Source: Solanum dulcamara | Lineage: Eukaryota; Streptophyta; Magnoliopsida; Solanales; Solanaceae | DNA length: 64,000 nucleotides | Reading direction: 5' to 3' | NCBI RefSeq assembly: GCF_947179165.1 | Contig: NC_077248.1 | Location: 50,733,232-50,797,231, forward strand | Shown: in pieces, positions 36,791-48,545 of the stretch | Layout of the letters: each line of letters begins with the position of its first letter | Position numbering within the stretch: the stretch's first letter is position 1 | Program-made: the position numbers and the translations under genes | Notes under the pieces: model-generated | What the model was told of the DNA's origin: nothing | Seen by the model: only the letters and a program-made list of their open reading frames with translations | The model's database searches: none

Positions 36791-39119
36791 TGTCACGACC
36801 TAAAAACCGAGATCAAGAAGAAATATATCCTAAAACCCAACCTGATTTGTAAACCAAATAATAAATCATATACGAGATCCCAAGGGGAAGTCAGGTCAAA
36901 AATGAAAAGTAAAGAAAAATAACGAAGAATTTTCCAAAATAACGAAGAATTTTCCACCAATCCGAGATAAGCCTATTTGCTAGAGGTGATCAACCGCCAT
37001 AAGGAGTACCCTATGCATAAAATGTGACACAGATGTAGAAGTGAGTATAATCTAAATGTATTCAGTAGGTTTAACCGACTGAGTATAATGAATTAATCAA
37101 ACTTATGAAATAATCTAACGAACGCTTCTATTTTCATACAGAAAAGTACAACTCCGGCATCAGTGTCGTCAATTTATAAAGAATGATGCGAGTAAAGTAA
37201 ACATATATGATCAAAGCAGTTTCACATATCATCTCACAAGTCAAATAACTCAAAGATTAATGCAATGAAATATAATGATGCAATGATGTGGTGGTATGAT
37301 GGAATCAAGGCTATCGTACAACCTTTCATATACACCATGTCAAGCTAAGAATTCCAAAAAAGGACCCATGAGGGACTCATAATTCATATGCCAAATAACA
37401 ATCTCAATATCTCATCAACTTGCCACCTAACTCGTGGTCAAGGATATAAAAAGGTGTCTCATTTTTTTTCTAAAAAAGAATTTCCACATTTTTGAACTCC
37501 CCAAAAATCATGATATGATGAATGAGGATGAATGCATCACAATACTATACCATGGAGGCAACAATCAACTCATCATGTATCAAAAGGTTTAAAGTTCTCA
37601 AACCTCAACCAAAGCATGATATACACGCTCATATAGAAAATAGTGGGAAATAGTTCATTTGAAATAAGTGTTCACCCATTTGAAAAGTGTCTCATTTACT
37701 TAAAATTTTATCCAAACCCCAACGCAACCCCTCATTCGGGTATTACAAGTCAAATAATTTTATAAGCCTCTCTCATAGGCTATTCATGAATCACATTATT
37801 CTAAAACACATAGAAAAACAAATAAGGCCCTCACAAGGGCTAAACAATATGAATAAGCCACCACATGGGAAACAGAATATAATCAAGCCTCCACACGGGT
37901 ATAACAATATAATCAAGCCCCCATACTGACATTACAATATAATCAAGCCCTCACACGGGAATCACAATATAATCAGGAATCCCAATTCATATTATGATCC
38001 TATTCCAAATCCTAAGACATAAGAACGATTAATTACCTAATTCTAGTCTACAAGAAGGATAGACAAACTTACCTCAAAGGCTGAAAACTTCACTCGAACA
38101 CTCTATCGGAGCTTTAACCTTAAATACCAACTTTGAAACTATTCAAAACTATTAACATGGAAAGAATTCATCAAAAAGACTTCAACAATACTCATATTAC
38201 AAATTTTAAGAACCGGGGTCAAAATCGTCCAAATATTACCTCAAAAATAAAAAGGATAAAATTAAAATTTTATTTGAAAATTAGGTTCTACACATCAGTA
38301 GGAGTTCGTGGTTGAAAAACTAATTAAAATTGAGTTCAAAATCATGAAATTAGTAGTTTTGAAATTTGGGAGAAAAATCTAAAAATCCACATTGAAATCT
38401 TGATTTTGAAATATTTTTGAAAGATGAAATCGCTAGGAAATGATTTAGAAGTGATAAAGAGACTTATGCCAACAATCTTTCTCAAAACATTACTTCAAAA
38501 ATCACCTCTCCTAAGCTCCATATGAGTAATAATGGTGGAAATGAGATAAAGAAGGAAGAAACCCAAAATATGGGCTATTTTCAGCCAAAAAGGGTCTGTT
38601 TACCGCGTTGACCATGGTCAACTTGCACCAACACATTTCAAAACCTATTTTTGACACTTAAAACTCATTCAAAACTCTATAATATGAACCAACGATGCAA
38701 ATTGATCATAAAACATGTTATAAAGCCAATGGAATCGACATATTTACAAAAAGGTTGTTATGACCAAAATACCCCTATAGACCTCTTTTAGGCTTAAAAC
38801 TCAACTTTTAGCCTAAATACTCAAAATAAACTCTAAGGTCTCGGGACTCTAACCAACCACCCTATTAGACCAAACTCAACATTCCGGACGTAACGAAACT
38901 GTTGGAATCACCATATAATGCTCAGATAATAGTGATCAAAGTTAACTATCTCATAAAAATTCCACCCAAAGTCTCAAAATTACCAAAATCTCTCTTGATC
39001 TCATCGGGGACCAAACAAACCATTCTAAAAACACAAACAAAGCATGAAACTTCTAAGGAGAAGGTCAAAATGGCCATTTCACATAAAAAAAGTAATTTAT
39101 CAAGAATTGGAACATTACA
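36791..39119 (-). repeat. E4 3' LTR
   Basis: tgtcacgacc at the low end and attaca at the high end give TG...CA on the minus strand, about 2.33 kb. Its middle (37390-37970) matches 54253-54787. Contains a 30-bp tandem array. Confidence 0.8.
37824..37973. repeat. 30-bp minisatellite in E4 LTR, five units
   Basis: Units begin aagcc at 37854, 37884, 37914 and 37944 (exact 30-bp spacing), with a degenerate first unit at 37824. Consensus is aagccYccacacgggNatNacaatataatc. Confidence 0.9.
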
Positions 39120-39169
39120 CTATTCACCACTAAAACACATATTTTTCCTTAAACAAAAAGAAATGTAAA

Positions 39170-40106
39170 GTACCTGAAGGAGGGAAGAGTTGAGGGTATC
39201 TATGACGCATGTCAAACTCCTCTCCTACAAAGCATCCTCCATATATCGGTGCCTCCACTGCACCTCCACTGAATCAGTATGCTTTGATCTCAACTATCTA
39301 GTATATCTATCCAAGATAGCAATAGGCTCCCCCTCAAAGAAACCGAGTCTCACTGAATCACATTAGAGTCATCATGCTGGTATTGCTTAATCATCAATAC
39401 ATGAAATACGTGATGAACCGATTAAAGGTTTAGAGGCAAGGACAATTTATAGGCTATCTCCCCATACTTCTCCAAATTGTGAAAAGAGTTAATAAACCTT
39501 GGAATAAGCTTCCTTTTCTTCCCAACCCTCATCATACCCTTAGTAGGTGACACCTTGAGAAACACTCGCTCACTAATGGCAAAGGACACATCATGAACAT
39601 GCCTATCTACATAGATTCTCTGCCTACTCTAGGCAGTCATAAGGCGCTGCTGAATCAACCTCACCCTATCTGTGGAGTCTCTTAACAAATTGGTACCCCA
39701 AGTTCGTACCCCAAAAGAATCAAACCATCCTACATGAGATTTACACCACTTTCTATACAAAGCCTCAAATGGTGCCAACTAATGCTGGAATGATAGTTGT
39801 TGTTATAAAGAAACTCCACAAGAGGTAAGGATTGGTCCCAATGGCCACCAAAGTCCATGTCACAAGTTTGAAGCATGTCCTTAAGTACCCATCTGTTCCT
39901 GCATAGAACTCTAGAAATAAGAGGTAAACTCCGTACCTCAATCATAAACAATAGAAATGGGCACTTCATGTAACTGAACAATCACACAGATATAGATCCA
40001 TCCAACTCCTCCATATTATAAATAGTATTCATCTAAATAAAATGAGTTGATTTGGTCAATTAATCTACAATCACCCAAACTAAATCATGCTTACCCAAAG
40101 TCAAGG
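39170..40106 (-). pseudogene. E4 pol C-terminus: integrase core end and chromodomain
   Basis: On the minus strand: integrase core start (LGKHDLVWVIVD, 40040-40100), the LEDML-like and LVEFLYNNNYHSS blocks (39770-39880), then an EEPIAILDR-like chromodomain tail (39200-39370). Several stops and shifts. It continues directly from 48546 once E3 is removed. Confidence 0.75.
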
Positions 40107-40111
40107 GTAAT
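40107..40111. repeat. E3 target-site duplication, left
   Basis: gtaat directly before the E3 LTR, identical to 48541-48545. Confidence 0.9.
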
Positions 40112-41236
40112 TGTAACACCCCGTGTTATTCTATCCTAGACAAAGTGTGAGAACCATAAGGAAAGTTGAGAAAAATAAACTAATTAGTGGACCACGAGTG
40201 TCCTCTATGACCTGTGGAGAGTTCTATGAGTCGTAGGGATGACTCGTATACCCTACAAACACTTGGTGAAATTTTGGGTTATGAAAAGCCTTCCTACGAC
40301 TGCTATTACAATTTGTAATGATTCCTACTAGTAGTATGAGAAGCCTTTTTTTATGAATGAGTTCCTTGAACAAATGATTTGAACTACTTGTTTCATAAAC
40401 CCTAATAACATAAGGATGAAAATTGAATTGTATATGCCTACGGATTTAGTCAATAGCCTTAAAATTATGAATGCATTATTGTGATTGAGATGTGAGCATG
40501 ATGATAATGTTGATGAACTCAATAGCCCTTTATATCAACGTCGACTTGTTGTACTATCACTGGATCATAAGTAATAGTTGCCGGATAAGAGAAACTTCTA
40601 TATAGGTTTTGATAGTACTCTGATTGGATTGAATTGGATATGATTGGTTTCTTCCTAAATCTTATTCTTGTTTAGACTTAGGATATCTTGATTGTGTTTT
40701 TTGCCTTCCCGATTTGAGATCTCTGAGTTGATTTAATTCTACCTTGATGCATGTTTAATTTTTCTATATTACATACTCATACATTCTATGTACTAATATC
40801 CATTTGGGCCTGCATTATTTTATGATGCAAAGACAGGTATTAGAGATCATCAACCGGTGCTTCATTGAGGATTTATTCGTATTTAGCTGATTGGTGAGTC
40901 CTCCCTACTTTTGGAGGATACCATACTTATTTTTCTAGATTTTAAGTTTAGTTTTCTTTATTTTATTTGAGGTAGCCATGAACCTTTCATTCGCACCACT
41001 TAGATAGTTTATAGAAGCTTCATAGACTAGATTATTGAGGTTGTCAATTGGTTTTGTCTGTTGACTAGTTTCATTCATAATGGTCTTACAGATTTAAAAG
41101 ATTATTGTCCTTTAGCCTTATCTGATGAGTCAATTCTTCCGCTGATAGAATGTTATTAAATCAAATAGTTCTTTTGGGGACCAGTAATGGTGTTCGAGTA
41201 CCGGTCACGCCTAGGGTAATCTCTTGAGGTGTGACA
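40112..41236 (+). repeat. E3 5' LTR with two internal deletions
   Basis: tgtaacacc to gtgtgaca, 1125 bp, against 2237 bp for the 3' copy. Two blocks present in the 3' LTR are absent here: about 46520-47215 (joined near 40330-40350) and about 47400-47815 (joined near 40535). The remaining sequence aligns well. Confidence 0.88.
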
Positions 41237-41240
41237 AACT

Positions 41241-41252
41241 TGGTATCAGAGT
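41241..41252 (+). other. E3 primer-binding site
   Basis: tggtatcagagt, tRNA-Met type, four bases after the LTR. Confidence 0.9.
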
Positions 41253-41451
41253 ATAGAGTTCAAGAGTTCTAGGGAGTCTATGAAGTCGTGTCTAGTAGAG
41301 TCTTGCTTATAGGTGTGTTATGCATCATACTTATAATCAAGAGGCTATAGGATATTAGCAATTGTTTCACTTTTTTCATACTCTGAGTTCGTGCTAAAGA
41401 ATTTAACTCTAATAGTTCCTTCCTAATACGTGTATTACACACTTGCAGATA

Positions 41452-42725
41452 ATGCCTCCTAAATACACTACCAATCAGAGAAATGTTGCCAGTACTGAGA
41501 TCCCATAGACTAAGATACCCCCACTAACTAGAGTGAGTACTAGAGGTCGACCTACACTAAGGCACCCAAGACCCCATTACTCAGCCAACTCCTACTTCAG
41601 AAGCTAAATTCAGAGGTGCTATCACCATGCTCACCCAACTGATAGCTGGCAAGAGGGGTAACTAGAGTGCACTAGTTCCCAGCTCTAGTTCTCAAGATCC
41701 CTCAGCTTCGGTGAAGATCTGAGACTTCTTGAGGATGAACCCACTAGTATTTATGGGTTCTAAGGCTGAGGAAGAACCCCAGAACTTTATTGATGAAATG
41801 TGAAAAATATTGAAAGCTATACATGCCACTAAGATTGAGGGGGTTGAGTTGGTTTCCTATTAGCTCAAGGATGTTGCTAATATCTGGTACAACTAGTGGG
41901 AAGAAGGTAGAGGTGAGAATGTTGAGCATGTTATTTTGGATGAGTTCGAGAGAGCATTCGTTGATCACTTATTTCTTAGAGAATTGAGTAAAGCAAAAGT
42001 GGAAGAGTTCGTAAATTTTAAGCAAGAGGGTTTAACAGTGAAAGAGTATAGTCTAAAGTTCATCCAATTCTCCAGATATACCCGTAGATGATCCCAGATA
42101 TATGGTCTAGGATGAGGAAGTTTATCTCCGGATTAGGAAGACATGTGAAGAAGGAGTAAAAAGAATCATTGCTGATTTCTGACATGAATATTTACAAGTC
42201 GATGGTGTATGCTCAGTAGGTAGAGGATGATAAGAGAAAAGACAAAAAAGAGCAGTTGAGCAAGAAAGCAAAATCATCTAGGCATGAGAATGAGCAGATG
42301 CAGAATAAGGGCAACAGGCACTCCTTTCAGAAGAGGTTTTTCAACTATGTTCCATCAGAGGCAATTGTACTTGCATCGCATAACAAGTATGATCAGCTGG
42401 CACAGAGTCACCAGAATTCTAGAGCCCAAGGTTCTCAATCCAGGCTAGTGTGGCTCAAGGTTTGAAGGGAAAGCCACCTTGTGGCAAGTATGGTAAGCTC
42501 CATCTAGGAGAGTATAGAGATAGAAAGAATAGTTGTTATAAATATGACCAAGTGGGTTATTTTTAAAGGGAATGTCCAACATGGAGAAATAGAGCCCAAT
42601 CTTCTACCACAACACCACCAACTAGAGATAATCAGAGAGGTACCGCTTTAGGTATGGCCAGAGGTACAGACCATCTATATGAAATAGGTAGTCACCAAGA
42701 TCAGGAGAACTCCCAGATATTGTGA
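41452..42725 (+). pseudogene. E3 gag remnant
   Basis: Begins MPPKYTTNQRN. The gag domain is recognisable in shifted frames: NPLVFMGSKAEEEPQNFIDEM (41731-41800), EFERAFVDHLFLRELSKAKVEEFVNFKQEGLTVKEYSLKF (41945-42065). The zinc-knuckle region (42475-42580) is degenerate: the second and further Cys positions read Tyr (CGKYGKLH..., CYKYDQVGY), each explained by a TGT-to-TAT change. Several stops. No working nucleocapsid. Confidence 0.75.
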
Positions 42726-42729
42726 TGGG

Positions 42730-45700
42730 CATGATTTGAGTGATTACTCTTGATTGTTATTTTTTAATGGATCCAGGTGCCACATTATCATTTGTATCTC
42801 CTTATGTGTCTAGTCTATTTCATAGAATTCGTGAGTGTCTTCTTGAGCCTTTTAGTGTTCTTCTCTTGATGGTGAGTCTATCTTAGCTAAGAGGGTATAT
42901 AGAGATTGTAATGTGTTTATCTATCATAAGGATACCATGGATGGCTTAGTTGAGTTGGACATGGTTGATTTTGATGTGATTCTTGACATGAACTATCTAT
43001 ATGCTTGTTATGCCTTGGTTGATTGTAGGACTCAGATTGTTAAATTTAGTTTTCCGAATAAGCCCGTCTTAGAATGGAAGAGTAGTCTTGTTGTGCCTTA
43101 GGGTAAATTTATCTACTTGGACAGAATGTTGATCACTAGAGGGTATATCTATCACATCATTAGAGTCAAGGATTGTTGAGTCCCCTATCCCTTGAGTCAA
43201 TCTCGATTGTAAATGAGCTTTTAGAAGTGTTTCCTGAAGATCTACCTGGAGTCCCTCCCAATAGAGAGATTAACTTTGGGATTGATGTTCTTTTTGATAC
43301 GCAGTCGATTTTTATTCTACCGTATAGAATGGCTTATACTTAGTTAAAAGAATTAAAATATCAATTGAGGGATTTTCTAGATAAAGGCTTCATTAGGCTG
43401 AGTGTCTCACCTTGGGGAACTTCTGTCCTATTCGTGCGAAAGAAAGATGGATCATTAAGAATATGCATTGACTATCGTCAACTAAACAAGGTCACCATAA
43501 AGAACAAGTATCCCCTTCCCAGGATAGATGATCCTTTTGACCTACTTTAGGGTTCTACTTACTTCTCAAAGATAGACCTCAGATCATTCTACTATCACTT
43601 AAAAGTGAGAGAATGTGACATCCCATAGACTGCCTTTTAGACTCGGTATCGTTACTTTGAGTTTCTTGTTATGTCCTTCGGCCCGACTAAAGCTCTTGTA
43701 GCATTTATGGACATGATGAATCGAGTGTTCAAACAGTATTTGGACATGTTTGTAACTGTATTTATAGATGATATAATAATCTATTCGAAGAGTGAGGAGG
43801 AATATGCTAATCATCTCAGAATTTTTCTACAGACTTTGAATGATAGGGAGTTGTATGCTAAGTTTTCACAGTATCAATTTTGGCTTGGTTCTGGGGAATT
43901 CTTAGGCCATGTTGTATCCAGCAAGGGTATACGAGTTTATTTGTAAAAGATTAAAGTGATTAATAACTGGCTAAGGCCCATATCCCCGACTAATATAAGA
44001 AGTTTCTTGGGTTTGGCCAGCTACTACCGTATATTTGCTGAAGTGTTCTTATCCATATGTGCACCATTGACTAAGATAACTCGAAAAAAGGCTAAGGTTT
44101 AATGGTCACCTACTTGTGAGAAGAGTTTTCAAGAGTTGGAAATGAGATTGACTACTGCTCCAATGCTATCCCTACCCAAGGAAACAGATGGTTTTGTTAT
44201 CTATTGTAATGTATCCAAAGTTGGATTGGGTTGTATGTTGATGCAAAAGGGAAAAGTAATTTCTTATGCTTCTAGACAACTTAAGATTTATAACAGAAAC
44301 TACTCAATTCACGACCTTGAGCTGGTAGTTATAGTGTTCGCTCTCAAGACATGGCTCTACTACCTTTATGACATGCATGTTAATGTGTTCACAAATCACA
44401 ACAGCCTTCAATATGTGTTTACTCAAAAAGAGCTGAACCTAAGACAAAGGAGATGACTTGAGTTGATCAAAGATCATGATATGAGTATTCTCTTCCACCC
44501 AAATAAAGTTAATATTGTTGTTGATGCTCTTAGTAGGTTATCTATGAGGAGCACTACCCATGTTGAAGAGGGAAAGAAAGAATTAGCTAAAGAGGTGCAC
44601 AGGTTTGCACGTTCGGAAGTTCAACTTATTAACTCAAGTGAGAGTGGTAAAATCGTTCAAAATAGGGTTGAATCATCTCTAGTTGTAGAGGTGAAAGAAA
44701 ATCAAGATAAAGATCACATTCTCCTCCAATTGAAAGAAGATGTTCAAAAGTAGAAGGTTGTGGCTTTTTCCAAAGGGGAAAATGGAGTGTTGAGGTACCA
44801 AAGCAGACTATGTATTCCTAGTGTTGATGGTATTTGAGAGAAGATCATGGAAGGGGACCATATCTCTAGGTATTCTATCCATCTAGGTTCTACAAAGATG
44901 TACCACGACTTGAGGAAGGTGTATTGGGGGAATAAAATAAAGAGAGACATAGAAGAGTTTGTGTACAAATGCCCGAACTCCCAACAAGTCAAAGTTGAGA
45001 ATCAAAGGCCTAGTGGAGTAGCTCAGAATAATGAGATTCCAGAATAGATATGGGAGATGATAAATATGAACTTCATTACAGGTCTACCATAGTCCCACAG
45101 ATAGCATGACTCTGTTTGGGTGATTGTGGATAGGATGACCAAATCAACCAATTTTTTGCTAGTTAAGATTACGGACACCGAAGAGGATTATGCCAAATTG
45201 TATCTTCGAGAGATAATAAAACTGCAAGGATTTCCTTTGTCTATCATTTCAGATAGGGGATCTCATTTCACTATGCAGTTTTGGAAGTCATTCTATAGAG
45301 GTTTAGGTTCAGGTGAACCTTAGCACTGCTTTCCATCCACAGATAGAAGGCCAGGTAAAGCATACAATACAGACTTTAGAGGATATGTTGAGAGACTATA
45401 TCATCGACTTCAAAGGTAATTAGGATGATAATTTACCACTTATTGAGTTTGCATATAATAATAGATTTGAGTATTCAAATGGATCCTTATGAATCTCTAT
45501 ATGAGAGGAGATGTAGATCACTAATTAATTGGTTCAAAGTTGGTGAAGATGAGTTGATTGGTCCCGACTTGGTTCACTACATTATGGAGAAGGTGAAGAT
45601 TATGCAAGAGAGATTAAAGACTACTCAGAGTCGCTAGAAATCATACACCGATGTTAGGAGGAGGGATTTAGAGTTTGAAGTACATGATTGGGTATACTTA

Positions 45701-46080
45701 AAGGTCTCACCCATGAAGGGTGTAATGAGATTTGGAAAGAAAGGGAAGCTTAGTCCCCGCTACATTGGTCCTTATCAGATTATGAAGAGGGTTGGTAATA
45801 TAGCCTATGAGTAAAAGTTGCCACTAGAGTTAGCAACTATTCACTCAGTATTTCACGTCTCTATGCTTAAGAAGTGTTTGAGAGAACCTTTACTTATTGT
45901 CCCGACTGAGAGCATTGGGGTAAAAGATAGTTTGAGTTATGAGGAGATCCAGTTCAGATTTTTGATCATCAGGTTCGCAAATTGAGAACCAAGTAGGTGA
46001 CCTCCATCAAATTTCTATGGCAAAATCAGTTTGTTGAAAAGGGTACATGGAAAGCTGAAGAGGATATGAAATTTAGATAG
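42730..46080 (+). pseudogene. E3 pol remnant: PR, RT, RNase H, integrase, chromodomain
   Basis: Protease near 42765-42800 (MDPGATLSFVSPYV) and DFDVILDMNYL (42967-43000). RT spans 43365-43950, with [21 protein letters not shown], and its catalytic FIDD (about 43761-43772) is intact. RNase H reads YCNVSKVGLGC (44202-44235), where Asn at 44208-44210 replaces the catalytic Asp seen in E2. The integrase zinc region is CPNSQQVK (44970-44995). The core has VWVIVDRMTKS (45115-45150) and SDRGSHF (45250-45275). The chromodomain tail with LRTK..TSIKFLWQNQ is at 45970-46060. Premature stops at 44454-44456 and 45421-45423 replace Trp codons that E2 retains. Confidence 0.85.
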
Positions 46081-46290
46081 CCACATCTATTCATGCCTCC
46101 AAAAGACGATGTTGAGGGTAATGTTTTTTTCTCTAATCCTTGAGTTGATGTTTATTTTGAATTTAAGTATTTGATATGTGTTCTTGAATCCGAGTAGTGA
46201 TTGTTTGATTAGTTTAGTATTTGACTCTTGATTGTATTTGTGCCTTAAGTAAACCCTTATCTTGGTCTTCATTCAAGGATAAATGATCCC

Positions 46291-46303
46291 AAAAGGGAGA
46301 TAT
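46291..46303 (+). other. E3 polypurine tract
   Basis: aaaagggagatat directly before the 3' LTR. Confidence 0.85.
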
Positions 46304-48540
46304 TGTAACATCCCATATTATTCTAGCCTAGACAAAGTGTGAGAACTATGAGGGAAGTTGAGAAAATAAACTAATCACTAGACCATGAGTGTCATTTATG
46401 ACCCATAGCGAGTTCTACGAGTCGTAGGGATGACTCGTAGACCCTACTAGCACTTAGTGAAATTTTAGGTTATGAGAGGCCTTCTTATGATTGCTATTAC
46501 GATTCTTAATGATTCCTACAAGTCGTAGAAATGACTTGTAGAACACTTAATACTTAACCAAATTTCAGAACTTGAATGTCACTTCTATAAGTGATGTTGA
46601 TGAGTTATCGAAGTGTCTATGAGTTGTAGTAGTGACCTATAGAGAAACTTTAGAGACTCATTATTCCTCAGAGTTTTGAAAACCTGCAGGATGATTCACC
46701 TCTTTGACTCATCGAGTGGTTTACGACTCATAGACCTGAGTCAAAGACCACAATCATTTTCAGCCCAGTTCCACTAATGCAATTAATGATCCATCAGAGT
46801 TCCTACGAGTCGTAATGACGACTCATAGATGAAAAGTTTCAAGTTTTAGTGAAGGTCTAATTGTCCTTTCCCACCCTTCCCAAACCAAAAACCTGACGTT
46901 TTGGGGCTATTTTGAGTCTCTTAATAGGACCTTATATGCCAAAAGCTCTTATTAACATTAAACTAATTGAGAGCGAGGATTGGAGAAGAGAAGAAAGGCT
47001 AGGGTTCAAGTTCTTCAAGTGAGGTCTTCAGATTCTTGATTGTTCTCCGAGTACATATATGTAAGGATAAACTAAAATATGGATTTTGTTCCTCCATTTG
47101 CCCATGATTGTGATAGGCGGATTGTGAATGGATTGAGTCCCTATTAATAGTTTCCTTGAGAATTTCTTTTCTAAAATTTACACGTTTTACTGATTATTGA
47201 TAAATTCATGTTTTTCTACGAATGATTTCCTTGAACAAATTATTTGAACTACTTATTTCATAAACCCTAATAGCATAAGGATGGATATTGAATTGTATAT
47301 GTCTAAGGATTGAGTTAAGAGCCTAGAAATTATGAATGCACGATTGTGAATGAGATGTGAGAAAGATGATAATGTTGATGGACTTAATAGCCCTTTATAT
47401 TTTCATAATTGAACCCAAGTAAATGATCTCAACTGCATGTTGTCATAGATGATTGTCCAAACTTCTCTTAAATAAATGATTTGGATAGATTGGGAAATTG
47501 ATTGGTTGAAAGAATTGATTTGAAAGAACTAATAAAGTCATAAGAGTCCAATTGAGACTTACTGATTTGGTTTGATTGGATTGATTGTCTTATGATCTTT
47601 GAGTCTTCAGAGAAGTATCGAACACCTTATTGGGTAAGAGTAAGTAATAACTCGAACCCAATAACTGCGTCGCCAAATATAGGGGTGGATTGTACCGTTA
47701 ATTCGGATGTTTCCTAATTTTTTGTCATGACATGATAGGATCTGATTGGTTTTGAATCCATGATTTCTTGATTCGTTCTTAACCCGGCAAGGTATTGAAC
47801 GGACATGGCAATAATGTCGGCTTGTTGTACTATCAGAGGCTCATAAATAATGGTTGTCGAATAAGAGAAACTTCCATATAGGTTTTGATAGTACTCTGAT
47901 ATGATTGGATTTTTTATTATATATGATTGGTTTCTGCCTAAATCTTATTCTTGTTTAGAATTAAGACATCGTGATTGTATTTTTTGCCTTCTCTATTTGA
48001 GATCTCTGAGTTGATTTGATTCTACCTTGATGCATATTTCATATTGCTATATTACATACTCTTACTTTCCATGTAATTATGTTCATTTGGGCCTACATCA
48101 TTTTATGATGCAGAGACAGATACTAGAGATCATCAACTGGCATATCATTGAGGATCTATTCATATTCAATTGATTAGTGAGTCCTCCCTATTTCTGGAGG
48201 ATACCACATTTATCTTTCATGCTTTTGAGTTTAGTTTTCTTCATTTGATTTGAGGTAGAAATGAACTTGTCATTGGCACCACTTAGCTAATTGATAGATG
48301 CTTCATAGACTAGATTGTTGAGGTTGTCGTTTGGTTTATCTGTTGACTAGTTTTTATACTAGTCTTGTTCATTTGATTGATTTGAAAGATTGTTGGCCTT
48401 TGGACTTATATGATGATTCAAGTCTTTTGATGATAGAATGTGATTGAATGAATGTATAATTGAATCAAGTTGTTCTCTTGAGGACCAACAATGGTCTTCA
48501 AGTGCCGCCCACGCCTAGGGTACCCTCTCGGGGCATAATA
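46304..48540 (+). repeat. E3 3' LTR (full length)
   Basis: tgtaacatcc to gggcataata, the last bases decayed from the gtgtgaca end of the 5' copy. U3 holds an array of acgagtcgta/gactcgtag words (46400-46830). Confidence 0.9.
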
Positions 48541-48545
48541 GTAAT
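48541..48545. repeat. E3 target-site duplication, right
   Basis: gtaat, identical to 40107-40111. Confidence 0.9.

Larger units (their letters stand above)
40112..48540 (+). mobile_element. E3: Ty3/gypsy retrotransposon inserted in E4 integrase
   Basis: LTR (40112-41236), primer-binding site, gag, pol, polypurine tract, LTR (46304-48540). A perfect 5-bp duplication gtaat and clean interruption of the E4 integrase frame define both ends. Coding frames are degraded. E3 is younger than E4. Confidence 0.92.

Noticed and set aside
37824..37973. Evenly spaced 30-bp repeats resembling a CRISPR array
   Set aside because: The units are contiguous with no unique spacers, lie inside an LTR of a plant retrotransposon, and have no cas genes.
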